The notes beneath the pieces are model-generated. The model saw only the letters and a list, made by a program, of their open reading frames with translations. It made no database searches and was not told the origin of the DNA. From Phycisphaerae bacterium (lineage in GTDB: Bacteria > Planctomycetota > Phycisphaerae > SM23-33), in contig PUND01000124.1 of assembly GCA_003551645.1 (NCBI GenBank), positions 1 to 55,566 of the forward strand: DNA of 55,566 nucleotides, read 5' to 3'. Made by a program: the position numbers and the translations under genes. This document shows, piece after piece, positions 23,301-32,726 of the stretch. Numbering within the stretch: position 1 is the stretch's first letter; each line of letters begins with the position of its first letter.

Positions 23301-23837
23301 ATGGCGAAACAACCCCTCCAGAGCGACAAGGAGCTTTACTACACCGTCTGGACCACCGCGTGGGGGCCGATGGGCGCCGCCGCCGGTCCGGGAGGTATAA
23401 CGCGAATCGAGCTGCCGCACTACCAGCCGGACGACCTGGAGCAGTTGCTCGCCTGGGAGCATCCGAACGCCCGGCGGGCGGATGAGCCGTTCGAGACGCT
23501 GATCGAGCTTTCGCGGAGATATTTTAGCGCCGAACCGGTGGATTTTGCCGACGTCGCCTGCGAGCTTCCGCCGCCCGGCGGCTTCACCGGAAAAGTCTTT
23601 CGTGCATGCCGCGAAATCCCGTACGGCCAGACCCGCAGCTACAGCTACCTGGCCAAGGCGATTTCTCGCCCAGACGCCGCACGTGCGGTCGCGGCCGCCA
23701 TGGGCAGGAATCCCCTTCCGCTGGTGATCCCATGCCACAGGGTGACGTATGCTGACGGGCGGCTGGGCGGCTTCTCCGCCGCCGGCGGCGAAACGCTAAA
23801 ACGCCGCATGCTGGATCTGGAAAGCCGGGCGGGATAG
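23301..23837 (+). CDS. ogt: Methylated-DNA--protein-cysteine methyltransferase
   Basis: 178 residues. This suicide repair enzyme transfers alkyl groups from O6-alkylguanine to its own cysteine. The C-terminal domain carries FTGKVFRACREIPYG (helix-turn-helix with the arginine finger region) and the active-site LPLVIPCHRV, Cys145. The GGFSAAGG loop follows. The N-terminal domain is short and variable, as in Ogt/AGT rather than Ada, and there is no AlkA or Ada AraC fusion. It stands alone on the + strand between a hairpin and the convergent esterase gene. Confidence 0.94.
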   Translation: MAKQPLQSDKELYYTVWTTAWGPMGAAAGPGGITRIELPHYQPDDLEQLLAWEHPNARRADEPFETLIELSRRYFSAEPVDFADVACELPPPGGFTGKVFRACREIPYGQTRSYSYLAKAISRPDAARAVAAAMGRNPLPLVIPCHRVTYADGRLGGFSAAGGETLKRRMLDLESRAG

Positions 23838-23933
23838 GTCGGTTGGGCCGGTAGCTTTGCCGCCGATGCGGATTGAGCAAGCGACCCGCTGCGCAATCGA
23901 GGGTCCGCGCCAGTAATGGTTCCGGGAGGCGAC

Positions 23934-24677
23934 CTACCTCTCGAGCCGCTCGGCGACGAACTGCAGTGTATCGACTATGTGCTCATCCCAGTAGGACCAC
24001 TCATGCTCTCCGGGATATTCCCGGTACACATGCTCGATTCCCAGCCGTTGAAGGTGTTCGTGGAAAAGGCGGTTGTGCTCTATGAGAAAATCCTCTGTCC
24101 CGCAGTCCATGCGCAGCGAAAGCTGTTCCGGCCGGCCGGCCAGTCGCTCGGCCAGCAGGAAGCAATCGTAATTGTTGTGTGGCAGGGTCGCGGCCAGTCC
24201 GAGTATGTCCGGCCGGTCCTCCGGCGGCTCGAATCGGCTGCAGAGAAAGCCCAGCGCCCCGGAATGCGAACAGGCCACCGAGAACGTCTCCGGGTGTCGC
24301 ATCGCCAGCATCATCGCACCGTACCCGCCCATGCTAAGGCCCGCTATGGCGCGCGGCCCGCGCCCGGCCGCCGCCGGGAAGGTCCGCTCCACAAAGCCCA
24401 CCACGTCCCGAACGATGTGGTCCTCGTACGCCAGCCCTTCCGGCCGGGGGTCGTTGCAGTACCAACTGCGGTGGCCGTCGGGCATCACGATGATGAGCGG
24501 CATATCCTTAACGTGCCGCTCGATGCTCGTCCGTCGCAGCCAGATGGTATAATCGTCGCTCAGCCCGTGCAGCAGATAGAGCACCGGGAACGGCCCGTCG
24601 CCTTCGGGCAGAATCACGTTCATCGCGGTCTGCTTGTCGAGGGATTCGGCGAAAAAATGCACGTCGCATAAAGCCAT
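23934..24677 (-). CDS. Esterase-D-like alpha/beta hydrolase
   Basis: 247 residues from the ATG at 24677, with AAAGGA 7 bases upstream; a longer frame to 24740 lacks this support. The putative-esterase (PF00756) fold shows FPVLYLLHGLSDDYTIW near residue 30 (oxyanion region), IAGLSMGGYGAMM with nucleophile Ser115, and a catalytic His in YPGEHEWSYWD near residue 230. HRSWYCNDPRP lies on the expected loop. Relatives include S-formylglutathione hydrolases, feruloyl esterases and mycolyl transferases. It has no signal peptide, so it is probably cytoplasmic. The natural substrate cannot be assigned from sequence. Confidence 0.87.
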   Translation of the reverse strand: MALCDVHFFAESLDKQTAMNVILPEGDGPFPVLYLLHGLSDDYTIWLRRTSIERHVKDMPLIIVMPDGHRSWYCNDPRPEGLAYEDHIVRDVVGFVERTFPAAAGRGPRAIAGLSMGGYGAMMLAMRHPETFSVACSHSGALGFLCSRFEPPEDRPDILGLAATLPHNNYDCFLLAERLAGRPEQLSLRMDCGTEDFLIEHNRLFHEHLQRLGIEHVYREYPGEHEWSYWDEHIVDTLQFVAERLER

Positions 24678-24945
24678 GTCGTAGTCCTTTGATTGCTTCT
24701 GAACCTCAGGCATGCCGCTTTTGCCCAGGCCGACGGGCAAGGCAGCTCACGGCCTCCGTCAAATCGTAACAGTAATGTCCGGCCTTGTCTTGAAGCAAAT
24801 ACTGGGTCGTTCTTTCGGTTCTGAACGGGTGGCAGCGAGGAATGACAGACCGCGAAGCCGGCTGAGACACCTCCGTGCCGCCGAGCTTGCGGGTCGGGCT
24901 GGTCGTGGGTAATATTGCCATTTTCCCGAAAGCACGGAGCGTGTA

Positions 24946-26178
24946 ATGATTCGTTTCGGCATCATCGGCATCGGCGGGTATGCCCGCCAACTGGTTCAGA
25001 GGATAGAGGAAGTCTCCGAGACCGTCGGCTGCAAGCTGGCCGCGGCCGCGGTGCGCAATCCGGCGAAATACGCCGAGCAGGTCGAACGGCTCAAGGCGGA
25101 CGGCGTGGAAATCTTCCGCGATACCAACGAGATGCTCCACGCCTGCCGGGGCCGCTGCGACGCCATATTCATACCCACCGGCATCGACACCCACATGCCG
25201 CTGACACTGGCGGTTGCCGAGGCCGGGTACCACATCCACCTGGAAAAACCCGCCGCCGGGACGGTCCAGGAGGTGGATGCGATGATAGAGGCGGTCCGCA
25301 AAGCCGGCCGGCTCTGCCTCGTCGGCTTCCAGGCCCAGCACGGCGACGATGTACGGTTCGTCAAAGACCTTATTGCCTCCGGCCGTCTGGGCGCGGTCAG
25401 GACGATGTCCTGCATGGCGGGCTGGCCGAGGCCGGCGTCGTACTACAGCAGAAACAGTTGGGCCGGCAAGCTCCGCATCGGCGAGACCTGGGTGCTGGAC
25501 GGTCCGGCGATGAACGCCATGGCCCACCAAGTAAACAATATGCTGTATTTCGCTTCGCCGGAACCCGGCGGCTACGCCGTGCCCGCAAGCGTGCGGGCGG
25601 AGCTTTACGCGGTCGATGGGCTGGAGTCGCACGACACCGCGGCCATCGAGATAAAGACCATCGAAGGCCCGACCCTGTACTTCCTCGGCAGCCATCGCAC
25701 GGAGGAGTCGTTCGATCCGAGTATCACCATCGAGGCCGAGAAGGGCACAATCAGGTGGAAACTGCACTCCGGGGTTACCGTTACCTATTCAGACGGAAGC
25801 CAGGAGACCCACCCCGGCCAAGCCGACCAGATACCGAAGATGATAATGCATTTCACAGAGGCCGTCCGCGAAAACGACCCATCGAAGCTCGGATGCGGCC
25901 TGGAGGACTCCCGGCAGATGGTCCTGGCACTGAACGGCGCTCACGAAAGCTCGGGGCGCATCCACACGATTTCCGCCGAGCACACCAGGCGAAAGCCCGC
26001 GATGAATGAGGGCGACCACCACACCGTCGTGGAGAACCTTGACGAGTACATCGGCCGAGCGGCCGAGATGCCCGGCCTGTTCAGCGATCTCTCGCCCGCC
26101 CCCGGCTGGGCGACTGCCACGGAGCCGTTCGACCTCACGGATTACAGGGCCTTCCCTGTGCGATTCGGGCGAAGCTGA
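24946..26178 (+). CDS. Gfo/Idh/MocA-family oxidoreductase
   Basis: 410 residues from the ATG at 24946, with GGAG 6 bases upstream. The N-terminal Rossmann domain begins MIRFGIIGIGGYARQLVQ, the NAD(P)-binding GxGxxA/G form. IFIPTGIDTHMPLTLAVAEAG and HIHLEKPAAGTVQEVDAM (core LEKPAAG) form the substrate-side loop containing the conserved EKP. The C-terminal beta-sheet domain includes GPAMNAMAHQVNNMLYF, with a conserved His. These enzymes oxidise or reduce sugars, inositols or related alcohols; planctomycetes encode large families of them. A 30-residue tail after residue 370 is predicted flexible. No sugar-pathway neighbours help to narrow the substrate. Confidence 0.9.
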   Translation: MIRFGIIGIGGYARQLVQRIEEVSETVGCKLAAAAVRNPAKYAEQVERLKADGVEIFRDTNEMLHACRGRCDAIFIPTGIDTHMPLTLAVAEAGYHIHLEKPAAGTVQEVDAMIEAVRKAGRLCLVGFQAQHGDDVRFVKDLIASGRLGAVRTMSCMAGWPRPASYYSRNSWAGKLRIGETWVLDGPAMNAMAHQVNNMLYFASPEPGGYAVPASVRAELYAVDGLESHDTAAIEIKTIEGPTLYFLGSHRTEESFDPSITIEAEKGTIRWKLHSGVTVTYSDGSQETHPGQADQIPKMIMHFTEAVRENDPSKLGCGLEDSRQMVLALNGAHESSGRIHTISAEHTRRKPAMNEGDHHTVVENLDEYIGRAAEMPGLFSDLSPAPGWATATEPFDLTDYRAFPVRFGRS

Positions 26179-26244
26179 GTCGGCCCGCTGACGCTGCATG
26201 CGTCTGTTCGTCCGGTTGCGAAAACCGGAAATGGTAGGCCGGAA

Positions 26245-27651
26245 GTGTTCCAGACCGAAGACACGATAGTCGCCATATCCTCACCGTCCGGGGCCGCCGC
26301 GCGCGGAATAGTTCGGCTCAGCGGCGATTATGCCGCGCCCGTCGCCGCACAGGTGTTCCGGGGGGATGTCCCGCTCGATAGAGTAGGCGGATTTCGTATG
26401 GTTGACGGTCTTGTAAGCTTGCCGCCGGGGCCGATGGTATTCCCCGCAAGGGCGCAGGTGTTTCGCGCCCCGCGAAGCTACACGCGCCAGGACGTGGTCG
26501 AACTCCATGTGCCTGGATCGGTGGAAGTTACCACGGCCGTGCTGGCGGCGCTTATCGACGCCGGTGCAAGGCAGGCGCTTCCTGGGGAGTTCACCGCCAG
26601 GGCGTTTTTTTCCGGTCGGCTGGACCTTTCACGGGCCGAGGCGGTGGCCGACGTCATAGACGCCGCCGATGATGCGATGCTTCGCTCGGCGTCGGCTGCA
26701 CTGGGCGGTCGGGTGCACCGTCTGTGCGAGTCGGCCGCGGCTAGATTGACCGAGATGCTGGCGACGGTCGAGGCGTCCATCGATTTGGCCGGCGAGGACA
26801 TCCGTCTTGAATCGCCGGCCGAGCTTTCCAGTCGGCTTCAGGAGCTTTCCGGCTGCCTGCATCGCGTCGCCGCCGAGGCAGTCGATGTGCCCGAAACCGG
26901 CGAGCTTCCTCACATAGTGCTCGCCGGTCGCCCGAACGTAGGTAAAAGCTCGCTGCTGAACACGCTTACCGGAACGGACAGGGCGATTGTGTCGGCTCTT
27001 GCGGGCACGACGCGCGATGTACTAAGCGCCACGCTGGTCCTCGGCGGCGGCGCGGCGGCTGTGCTTTCGGACGCGGCCGGCTTCGCCCCGGCGGGGGATG
27101 ACCTTTCGGCGGCGATGACGTCGGCCGCACGCGCCGCGGTCGCGCGGGCCGACGCGGTGGTGCTGGTGGTGGACCTGTCGGCCGAGGACTTCCGGCCGGA
27201 TTTGGAGCTGTATCACGAGGTCCGGGCCGTCAACCGTCGCTCGCCGGTGCTCCTGGCCGGCAACAAGACGGACCTTGTCGGCGCGGGCCGGTCGCGGCTG
27301 GAATCGCTTGCCGCGGAGCTTGGCGTGCCGGCAGTCGCAACCAGTGCGGTAAACGGCGAGGGGCTGGCCGCCCTGAAGCAACACCTCTCGGATGCGCTGC
27401 ATCTGACGCCGACCGACGGCTCGGAGCACATGGCTCTGCACGTGCGGCAGAAGAGGCGCCTGCTTGATGCGGCTTCGGCCGCCGCCAGGGCTGCCGGGCT
27501 GCTGTCTGACCGCGGGGAGGTCGCCGACTCGGCCGAACTCGTCGCCGTCGAGCTGCGCGAGGGGCTTTGGCGGCTGGGCGAGATAAGCGGCGAAGTCGTA
27601 ACCGAGGATGTCCTCGGAAACATTTTCTCAAGGTTCTGTGTGGGCAAATAG
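26245..27651 (+). CDS. mnmE: tRNA modification GTPase MnmE
   Basis: 468 residues from GTG 26245. With MnmG it adds the carboxymethylaminomethyl (or related) group to wobble uridine of some tRNAs. The N-terminal tetrahydrofolate-binding domain begins [22 protein letters not shown]. The inserted G domain has [14 protein letters not shown], then DAAGF (DTAGL position) and GNKTDL (G4). The C-terminus ends RFCVGK, the conserved Cys-x-Gly-Lys tail required for modification. All elements of a functional MnmE are therefore present, in contrast to the paralogue at 40060-41241. The partner mnmG is not in this window. Confidence 0.95.
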   Translation: MFQTEDTIVAISSPSGAAARGIVRLSGDYAAPVAAQVFRGDVPLDRVGGFRMVDGLVSLPPGPMVFPARAQVFRAPRSYTRQDVVELHVPGSVEVTTAVLAALIDAGARQALPGEFTARAFFSGRLDLSRAEAVADVIDAADDAMLRSASAALGGRVHRLCESAAARLTEMLATVEASIDLAGEDIRLESPAELSSRLQELSGCLHRVAAEAVDVPETGELPHIVLAGRPNVGKSSLLNTLTGTDRAIVSALAGTTRDVLSATLVLGGGAAAVLSDAAGFAPAGDDLSAAMTSAARAAVARADAVVLVVDLSAEDFRPDLELYHEVRAVNRRSPVLLAGNKTDLVGAGRSRLESLAAELGVPAVATSAVNGEGLAALKQHLSDALHLTPTDGSEHMALHVRQKRRLLDAASAAARAAGLLSDRGEVADSAELVAVELREGLWRLGEISGEVVTEDVLGNIFSRFCVGK

Positions 27652-27782
27652 TGCGGGGGTCGCCGAACTGTCGGCCGGGCCGCACGGCCGCGTGCGTTCG
27701 GGGTTCGGGCGCCGACCGGATCGAGATTGGAAGGATGTCCGCGCTTGGCTAGCGGTGTCCGAGTTTGTAGAGTAACGGCTCG

Positions 27783-29489
27783 ATGTCTGCTGCCGAAGAC
27801 AACCCGAGTCGGGAACTGCACACCATCCGCGATACTGTCGAGGGCGTGTGGGTTGCGATAGTCCTGGCGTTCGTTTTGCGGGCGTTCCTGATCGAGGCGT
27901 TCGTCATACCGACCGGCTCGATGGCGCCCCGCCTGCTCGGTGAGCACTGGCCGCTTCAGTGCTCGGCGTGCGGGTACGAATACGATTACGGACTCGGTCA
28001 GGACGGCGGCGGGACGGTGGACAGGCGGACGCGCAGCATCCCCGCCGGCGCACGCTGTCCCAACTGCACGTACCCCTACGACCTCGGCCGTGAGGCGCAA
28101 TACCTGCACAGCGGCGACAGGGTGCTGGTGCTCAAATACGTTTACCGATTCCGCGACCCGCGGCCGTGGGATGTGATCGTATTCAAAAACCCGCAGAACA
28201 ACCGCGAAAACTACATCAAGCGGCTGGTCGGGCTGCCCGGGGAAACCGCGGAGATCGTCCACGGCAATGTCTTCGTCAAAGGTCCGGACGACGAAACCTT
28301 CCGCATCCGGCGGAAGCCCCGCGAGGCCCAGGAGGCCACCTGGCAAGTCATCTACGACAACAACTACCGGCCCGACCCGGGTGCTATCCGCGAAGCCGAA
28401 CGTCGGGGCCGGGATGTAAGCCCTCCGCAATGGATAACTCTGACCGGACAGGACCGATGGGACCTTGACGGGCTTAACGGCCGGAAGTTCACATTCGCCG
28501 GCGGCGAGCGCGCCGAGCTGGAGCTTGATGCGCCGCGGAGCCACTTCCTGCCATGGTACGGCTACAACTCACCGCAGGCCATGCAGCCCCCGGCGGTGGA
28601 CCGTGACCGCGATATATGCACCGACCTGAAGCTGTCTTTTATGTTTGTGCCTACCGAGCCGGACGCGGGCGTGTCGCTCGAGACCAGCAGCTTTGGGCAC
28701 CGTTTCAGGGGCAAAATAAGCGCCGACGGCTCGGCCGCGCTTATGTACAAGGCGCCCGGTGAGGACTGGGTGCGTTGGAAAGCGACCAGTATAGACCCGA
28801 TGCCCGTCGGAGAGGCCTTCGATGTGGCGCTTGAGCACGTGGATTTTTCCCTGAGGTTGCGAATCGACGGCAGGACTGTACTGGAGGTCTCCGACGGCGG
28901 CTATCCCTTTGATTACCGCTGGCTGAAGGATCGTATGGCCCGTGCCGAGACCGACCCCATCCCGGCTCCCGATGTGCGGATAACCGCCTCAGGCGGCAGC
29001 AGCGAGATATGGCATGTTGGGCTGATGCGGGATGTTTACTATACCAGCCCGCCGCAGCGCCGCATTCCGCGCGGAGTTGCGGGCGACTATGCACGTGACC
29101 TGCTCGGGCTTCTGGAAAGGTACGAGGACCTTTCGAAGCAGCGGTGGTGGATGCCGATGGTGGCCAGCATCGGCGAAGGCAAGCCGGGCTGGGGGACCGC
29201 GGGAAACCCCATCAAGCTGCGGACACACGAGAATAGGGACTTGGACGAGTTTTTCGTCGTGGGCGACAACAGCCCGCAGAGCTTGGACAGCCGCTCGTGG
29301 ACGCACGCGGCCCCGACGCTGCGATTGTATGATGAGCAGGGCGAGCCGCAATATCGGGTGGGAACCGTTCCGCGGTACTGCATTATCGGCAGGGCGTTGC
29401 TGGTTTACTGGCCCGCCGGGCACCGCGTGCCGGGGCTTCCAGGGCTGCCACTGGTGCCCAACGTGGGCAGGATGCGGTTGATTCGCTGA
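27783..29489 (+). CDS. lepB: Signal peptidase I with zinc-ribbon-like and large insertions
   Basis: 568 residues, about twice a typical LepB. It cleaves signal peptides at the periplasmic membrane face. One N-terminal helix (residues 22-42) precedes IPTGSMAPRL with catalytic Ser46. Lys146 in YIKRLVGLPGE is the general base. GDNSPQSLDSRSW near residue 492 is the last conserved box. Between Ser and Lys lies CSACGY ... CPNC (Cys60, Cys63, Cys92, Cys95), which looks like a zinc ribbon. A segment of about 300 residues (roughly 170-470) is inserted before the last box. It contains a beta-rich portion with no recognised domain. The start ATG lacks a clear RBS. Confidence 0.9.
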   Translation: MSAAEDNPSRELHTIRDTVEGVWVAIVLAFVLRAFLIEAFVIPTGSMAPRLLGEHWPLQCSACGYEYDYGLGQDGGGTVDRRTRSIPAGARCPNCTYPYDLGREAQYLHSGDRVLVLKYVYRFRDPRPWDVIVFKNPQNNRENYIKRLVGLPGETAEIVHGNVFVKGPDDETFRIRRKPREAQEATWQVIYDNNYRPDPGAIREAERRGRDVSPPQWITLTGQDRWDLDGLNGRKFTFAGGERAELELDAPRSHFLPWYGYNSPQAMQPPAVDRDRDICTDLKLSFMFVPTEPDAGVSLETSSFGHRFRGKISADGSAALMYKAPGEDWVRWKATSIDPMPVGEAFDVALEHVDFSLRLRIDGRTVLEVSDGGYPFDYRWLKDRMARAETDPIPAPDVRITASGGSSEIWHVGLMRDVYYTSPPQRRIPRGVAGDYARDLLGLLERYEDLSKQRWWMPMVASIGEGKPGWGTAGNPIKLRTHENRDLDEFFVVGDNSPQSLDSRSWTHAAPTLRLYDEQGEPQYRVGTVPRYCIIGRALLVYWPAGHRVPGLPGLPLVPNVGRMRLIR

Positions 29490-29875
29490 GCGGCATCGGT
29501 TAGTCTCCGCCGTGAAAGCGGTTCGGATGGCCGGTGGCCGAGGTCGCAATGCCGGTTAAATTCGGCGTGTTTTTCCAGGTTATGCACAATGACGTGCGGA
29601 GTTGTCAGGCCGTTCTTTCAGCGGCGGCCGGTGGTTCCGGACGCTTGCGGATTCGGCCCAGGCGGCCGGGCGGTGCGTCAGTGCCCATGTCATTGTGGCT
29701 AACCTGTTTACTGAGAAGGCCTTGCTGATATGTCGGACCGTCTTGTCCGGCTTGGCGCCATGGAGAGGTAGCTGAAGCCGGACCACAGGTGCATGACAGG
29801 GAGTAGTCTATTGAAGTGCTGCGACCGTTATCCACAAGTTATCCACATCGGCTACGCGGGCAGGGAAGCTGACGC
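29490..29875. other. 386-base gap; tandem DnaA boxes near its right end
   Basis: No gene is evident here. The right-hand end holds the two DnaA boxes described separately. A short stem, GGACC-GTCTT-GTCC in outline, is visible near 29735-29748. The base composition is slightly less GC-rich than its neighbours. The promoter for the lptB-like gene should lie here, but I could not assign boxes with confidence. Confidence 0.4.
29828..29847 (+). promoter_or_regulatory. Two perfect DnaA boxes (TTATCCACA) in tandem
   Basis: TTATCCACA occurs at 29828-29836 and again at 29839-29847, same orientation, 11 bases apart (one helical turn). They lie 28 bases before the lptB-like start. Each matches the standard 9-mer consensus exactly. 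They could let DnaA act as a transcription factor here or titrate it. Replication origin activity is less likely because dnaA is 15 kb away. Confidence 0.7.
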
Positions 29876-30613
29876 ATGATTCTCCTTCAGACAAAGGATC
29901 TCGTGAAACGATACGGCGGCCGGGCCGTGGTGAATCATGTCTCGTTTGTGGTTGCACAGGGCGAGATTGTCGGACTGCTCGGGCGAAACGGTGCCGGAAA
30001 GACCACCACCTTCCGAATGACCATCGGGATGATAAGACCCGAAGAAGGCGCGGTTATCTTCGACGGCGTGGATGTCACCCGTATGCCCATGTACAAGCGA
30101 GCCAGACGGGGCATGGGGTATCTTTCGCAAGAGCCGAGCATCTTTCAGCGGCTGACGGTCAGGCAGAATCTGCTGGCGATCCTGGAAACCATGAATCTGC
30201 GAAGTTCCGCTCGGGCGGAGCGATGCGACGACCTTCTGGAGCAGTTCGGGCTGACGCACGTGCAGGGCCAGCTCGCCAGGACCCTTTCCGGCGGTGAGCG
30301 CCGCAAGCTGGAAATCGCAAGGGCTTTGGTGACCAATCCGACCATGATACTGCTGGATGAGCCATTCAGCGGCGTGGACCCCATCGCCGTTGAGGACCTC
30401 CAGCGGGAGATACGTGGGCTGAAGGACCGGGGCATAAGCATCCTGTTGACGGACCACAACGTCCGGGAAACCCTCTCTGTTACCGATCGGTCCTACATCA
30501 TCGACAGCGGCAGGGTCATGCGGGAGGGGCGTCCGGGCGAGCTGGTCAACGACGAGCTGGTCCGCAAGACCTATCTGGGCCAAACCTTCCGCGGGGATGA
30601 GTTCGATACCTGA
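29876..30613 (+). CDS. lptB: LptB-like ABC transporter ATP-binding protein
   Basis: 245 residues. It is an ABC ATPase with Walker A GRNGAGKTTTFRM, Q-loop SQEPSIF, signature LSGGERRKLEIARAL, Walker B MILLDEPF and H-loop DHNVRETL. The pattern GYLSQEPSIFQRLTVRQNLLAILE, cited here as SQEPSIFQRLTVRQN, and the D-loop SGVDPIAVEDLQ are typical of LptB, the motor of the lipopolysaccharide export system Lpt(B2FG). Family membership is clear; the LPS assignment is inferred from those motifs. The partner genes lptF, lptG, lptA and lptC are not adjacent. Two DnaA boxes lie just upstream. The moderate RBS is AGGGAAGCTGACGC. Confidence 0.88.
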   Translation: MILLQTKDLVKRYGGRAVVNHVSFVVAQGEIVGLLGRNGAGKTTTFRMTIGMIRPEEGAVIFDGVDVTRMPMYKRARRGMGYLSQEPSIFQRLTVRQNLLAILETMNLRSSARAERCDDLLEQFGLTHVQGQLARTLSGGERRKLEIARALVTNPTMILLDEPFSGVDPIAVEDLQREIRGLKDRGISILLTDHNVRETLSVTDRSYIIDSGRVMREGRPGELVNDELVRKTYLGQTFRGDEFDT

Positions 30614-30630
30614 AGCCCGATCCGGAGGCG

Positions 30631-31734
30631 TTACGCCTCCCGAATCGGCAGCGTGATCGTGAAGCTGGTTCCCTCGCCGGGGGTGCTCTCGACGCTTATG
30701 TCGCCGCCCATCTCCTGCACGAGTCCGTGTACGACCGAAAGTCCCAGGCCGGGATTGTTCTTGTCGCCGCCGGCGAGCAGCCCCCTGGTGGTGAAAAACG
30801 GCTCGAATATCTGTGGCTGATTCCCCGGGGCGATTCCTTCGCCATCGTCGGCGAAGGTCAGCACGGCATTGTCCGCCTCCTGGTCGATTCTTATGGTGAT
30901 TGTGCCGCCGTCCGCTATGGCGTCCTCGGCGTTTGACAGCAGGTTGCCGAGGACCTGATGCATGCGTTGGGCTTCGACCGGCACGGCCGGAAGCGGCTGC
31001 AGGTCGAGCTTCAGTTGAATCTTCCGCTCGGCAAGCGGCCGTTCCACCAGGTGCACGAATGTCAGCACCACCTCCGTCAGGTCAACCAGGTCGTCGCGTT
31101 TCTTGCCCCCGTGCTCGGCGAAGCTCAGCAGCGATTGCGTGATGCGGGTGGTCCTGGCGGCCGCCTCGGAGGTCATCTCCAGTGCCCGGCGCATGTTCGC
31201 CGGATTGTTGCTGCGAATCGCGTAGTCAACGAAGGTGGATACCCCGCCGAGGATATTGTTGAAGTGGTGCGCGACGCCTCCGGCGAGCGTGCCAAGGGAG
31301 GCCATCTTCTCGCTCTGGGCCAGCCGTTTTGCGATACGGCTCTCCCGCGTGCGGTCTATCAGCCAGGCGGCCACGCCGTCACAACCGGTGCCGGGAGCGT
31401 CGGGCACCGGTGAGAGAATAACAAGTAGACGTCGCCGGTCTGTTCCGGCGGGCAGGTCCAGCTCCATCTCGGCGATGTGACGGTCGGCCGCTGTCCGGGT
31501 CGCCTGGCGCTGAAGCTCGTCACGGTTCTCTGGCGGGAGGATATCGACCAGCGGCCGGCCGATAAGCTCCTTCGGCTGTTTGTTCAGTATCCTTACTGCC
31601 GCCGGGTTGGCCGAGAATATCCGCAGGTCGGCATCGGTGGCCACCACGGCCACGGGAGCATTTGACAGCAGCGAGCGATGGAACCCGTCGGGCTGTTTCA
31701 TCGTCTCGTTTGGTGGCTGGTCGCACATGTGCAT
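30631..31734 (-). CDS. PAS-domain sensor histidine kinase (NtrB-like)
   Basis: 367 residues, soluble. A PAS domain occupies about residues 15-130 (SNAPVAVVATDADLRIFSANPAA, cited as SNAPVAVVATDADL). The dimerisation domain carries SLGTLAGGVAHHFNNILGG with the phospho-accepting His. The ATPase shows an N box LGNLLSNAEDA, DDGEGIAP, FEPFFTT and GLGLSVVHGL. The architecture resembles NtrB-like nitrogen or metabolic sensor kinases, with no membrane segment, so the signal is cytoplasmic and binds the PAS domain. No response regulator is adjacent. The ATG at 31734 is one of several in-frame Mets. Only 20 bases separate it from the lipoprotein gene upstream on the same strand, so they may be co-transcribed. 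Confidence 0.92.
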   Translation of the reverse strand: MHMCDQPPNETMKQPDGFHRSLLSNAPVAVVATDADLRIFSANPAAVRILNKQPKELIGRPLVDILPPENRDELQRQATRTAADRHIAEMELDLPAGTDRRRLLVILSPVPDAPGTGCDGVAAWLIDRTRESRIAKRLAQSEKMASLGTLAGGVAHHFNNILGGVSTFVDYAIRSNNPANMRRALEMTSEAAARTTRITQSLLSFAEHGGKKRDDLVDLTEVVLTFVHLVERPLAERKIQLKLDLQPLPAVPVEAQRMHQVLGNLLSNAEDAIADGGTITIRIDQEADNAVLTFADDGEGIAPGNQPQIFEPFFTTRGLLAGGDKNNPGLGLSVVHGLVQEMGGDISVESTPGEGTSFTITLPIREA

Positions 31735-31754
31735 CTGGCGGTGAATCGGTCTTT

Positions 31755-32582
31755 TTACCGACGGGCTGCCGTTATTTCCGGCCGAATTACCACCACCTGC
31801 TCAAATGCCATCCCGCCGGTCTGTCGGACCAGGAAGTGGCGCCCTATGCTGGTGGTCTGCCGGCTCTGGGAACCGGGGCCTATAACGATGATATCATTAT
31901 CGCTGATCGATAGTTGGAACATAAGTTGATCAAAGCTGTACCTGTCGGCCTCCGCGGCAAGCTGGACGCCATCCTCGGTTACGATGTAGCGGGGCTGCTC
32001 CTGGCCGGTGCGTATCTGGGGCATGCCGGTGATCAACACGAACGAGGGGTCGTGCACGTCGAGGGTGGCGGTGACCATCAGTACGTAATCGCCCGCCGGA
32101 TAGTCCGCCCCCACAAGTGTCCTGTCGTCCTGGGATGTGAAGATGGTAGCAGCCGGCTGTTCCCTGCGAAGTATCAGGTCCATCGACCTGCCGGGCAGCG
32201 CAGTGGTCTGAGCCCTGCGCAGCTCGTTGCCCGTCATCTCCCTGAGCCGTTCGGCTATTTCCGGCCAGGCGTCCGCCGGCGCTGTGCCCACGCGCAGGCC
32301 GTTGCGCCCCAGCGCTGCCTGACGACGTGGACCTATCTGCTCTTCCTCCAGATAGCTCCAGAGGTCCTCGGACCTGCTGATAAGCCCAACCGGGGCCTCC
32401 AAAATCCAGGTGTTCAGACGCACGAACAGGACGGGGGGAGACGATGTCTCCGGATTATCGCGGTTTCCGCCGGGCATGGTCTGGTCGGCGAACGAGGGTT
32501 CGGCGGCCTGGCGGCCGTCGTTTTGACAGCCCGCGACCGCCGCGATCAGCACCAGTGCCGGGAGGATGATGCATCGGCTCAT
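31755..32582 (-). CDS. Predicted lipoprotein, unknown function
   Basis: 275 residues from the ATG at 32582, which opens a lipoprotein signal: MSRC, a hydrophobic helix LPALVLIAAVAGC with Cys at residue 18, then a polar linker. A longer upstream frame would bury the signal and is rejected. The mature protein is about 255 residues, hydrophilic and beta-rich, with VGADYPAGDYVLMVTATLDV and a C-terminal GMAFEQVVVIRPEI. I do not recognise a domain. Its position between a histidine kinase and a membrane protein, all on the minus strand, may indicate an envelope role, but that is weak inference. Confidence 0.8.
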   Translation of the reverse strand: MSRCIILPALVLIAAVAGCQNDGRQAAEPSFADQTMPGGNRDNPETSSPPVLFVRLNTWILEAPVGLISRSEDLWSYLEEEQIGPRRQAALGRNGLRVGTAPADAWPEIAERLREMTGNELRRAQTTALPGRSMDLILRREQPAATIFTSQDDRTLVGADYPAGDYVLMVTATLDVHDPSFVLITGMPQIRTGQEQPRYIVTEDGVQLAAEADRYSFDQLMFQLSISDNDIIVIGPGSQSRQTTSIGRHFLVRQTGGMAFEQVVVIRPEITAARR

Positions 32583-32726
32583 GATGACAGAAGCCCGTGG
32601 GTCGGTATGCGACACGAGCTTTATGCTAGTGTTGCCCGTCCGCGGAGTCAAATGCAACATCGTCGGGCGAACAGGCCCCGCCGGAGTTGCCCCTGGCGGG
32701 GCCTGAAAGTACGGCCGCATGCGAGC

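Noticed and set aside
28562-29094. Minus-strand frames opposite the signal peptidase insertion
   Set aside because: They overlap a single continuous conserved-edge CDS on the + strand and have no start signals.
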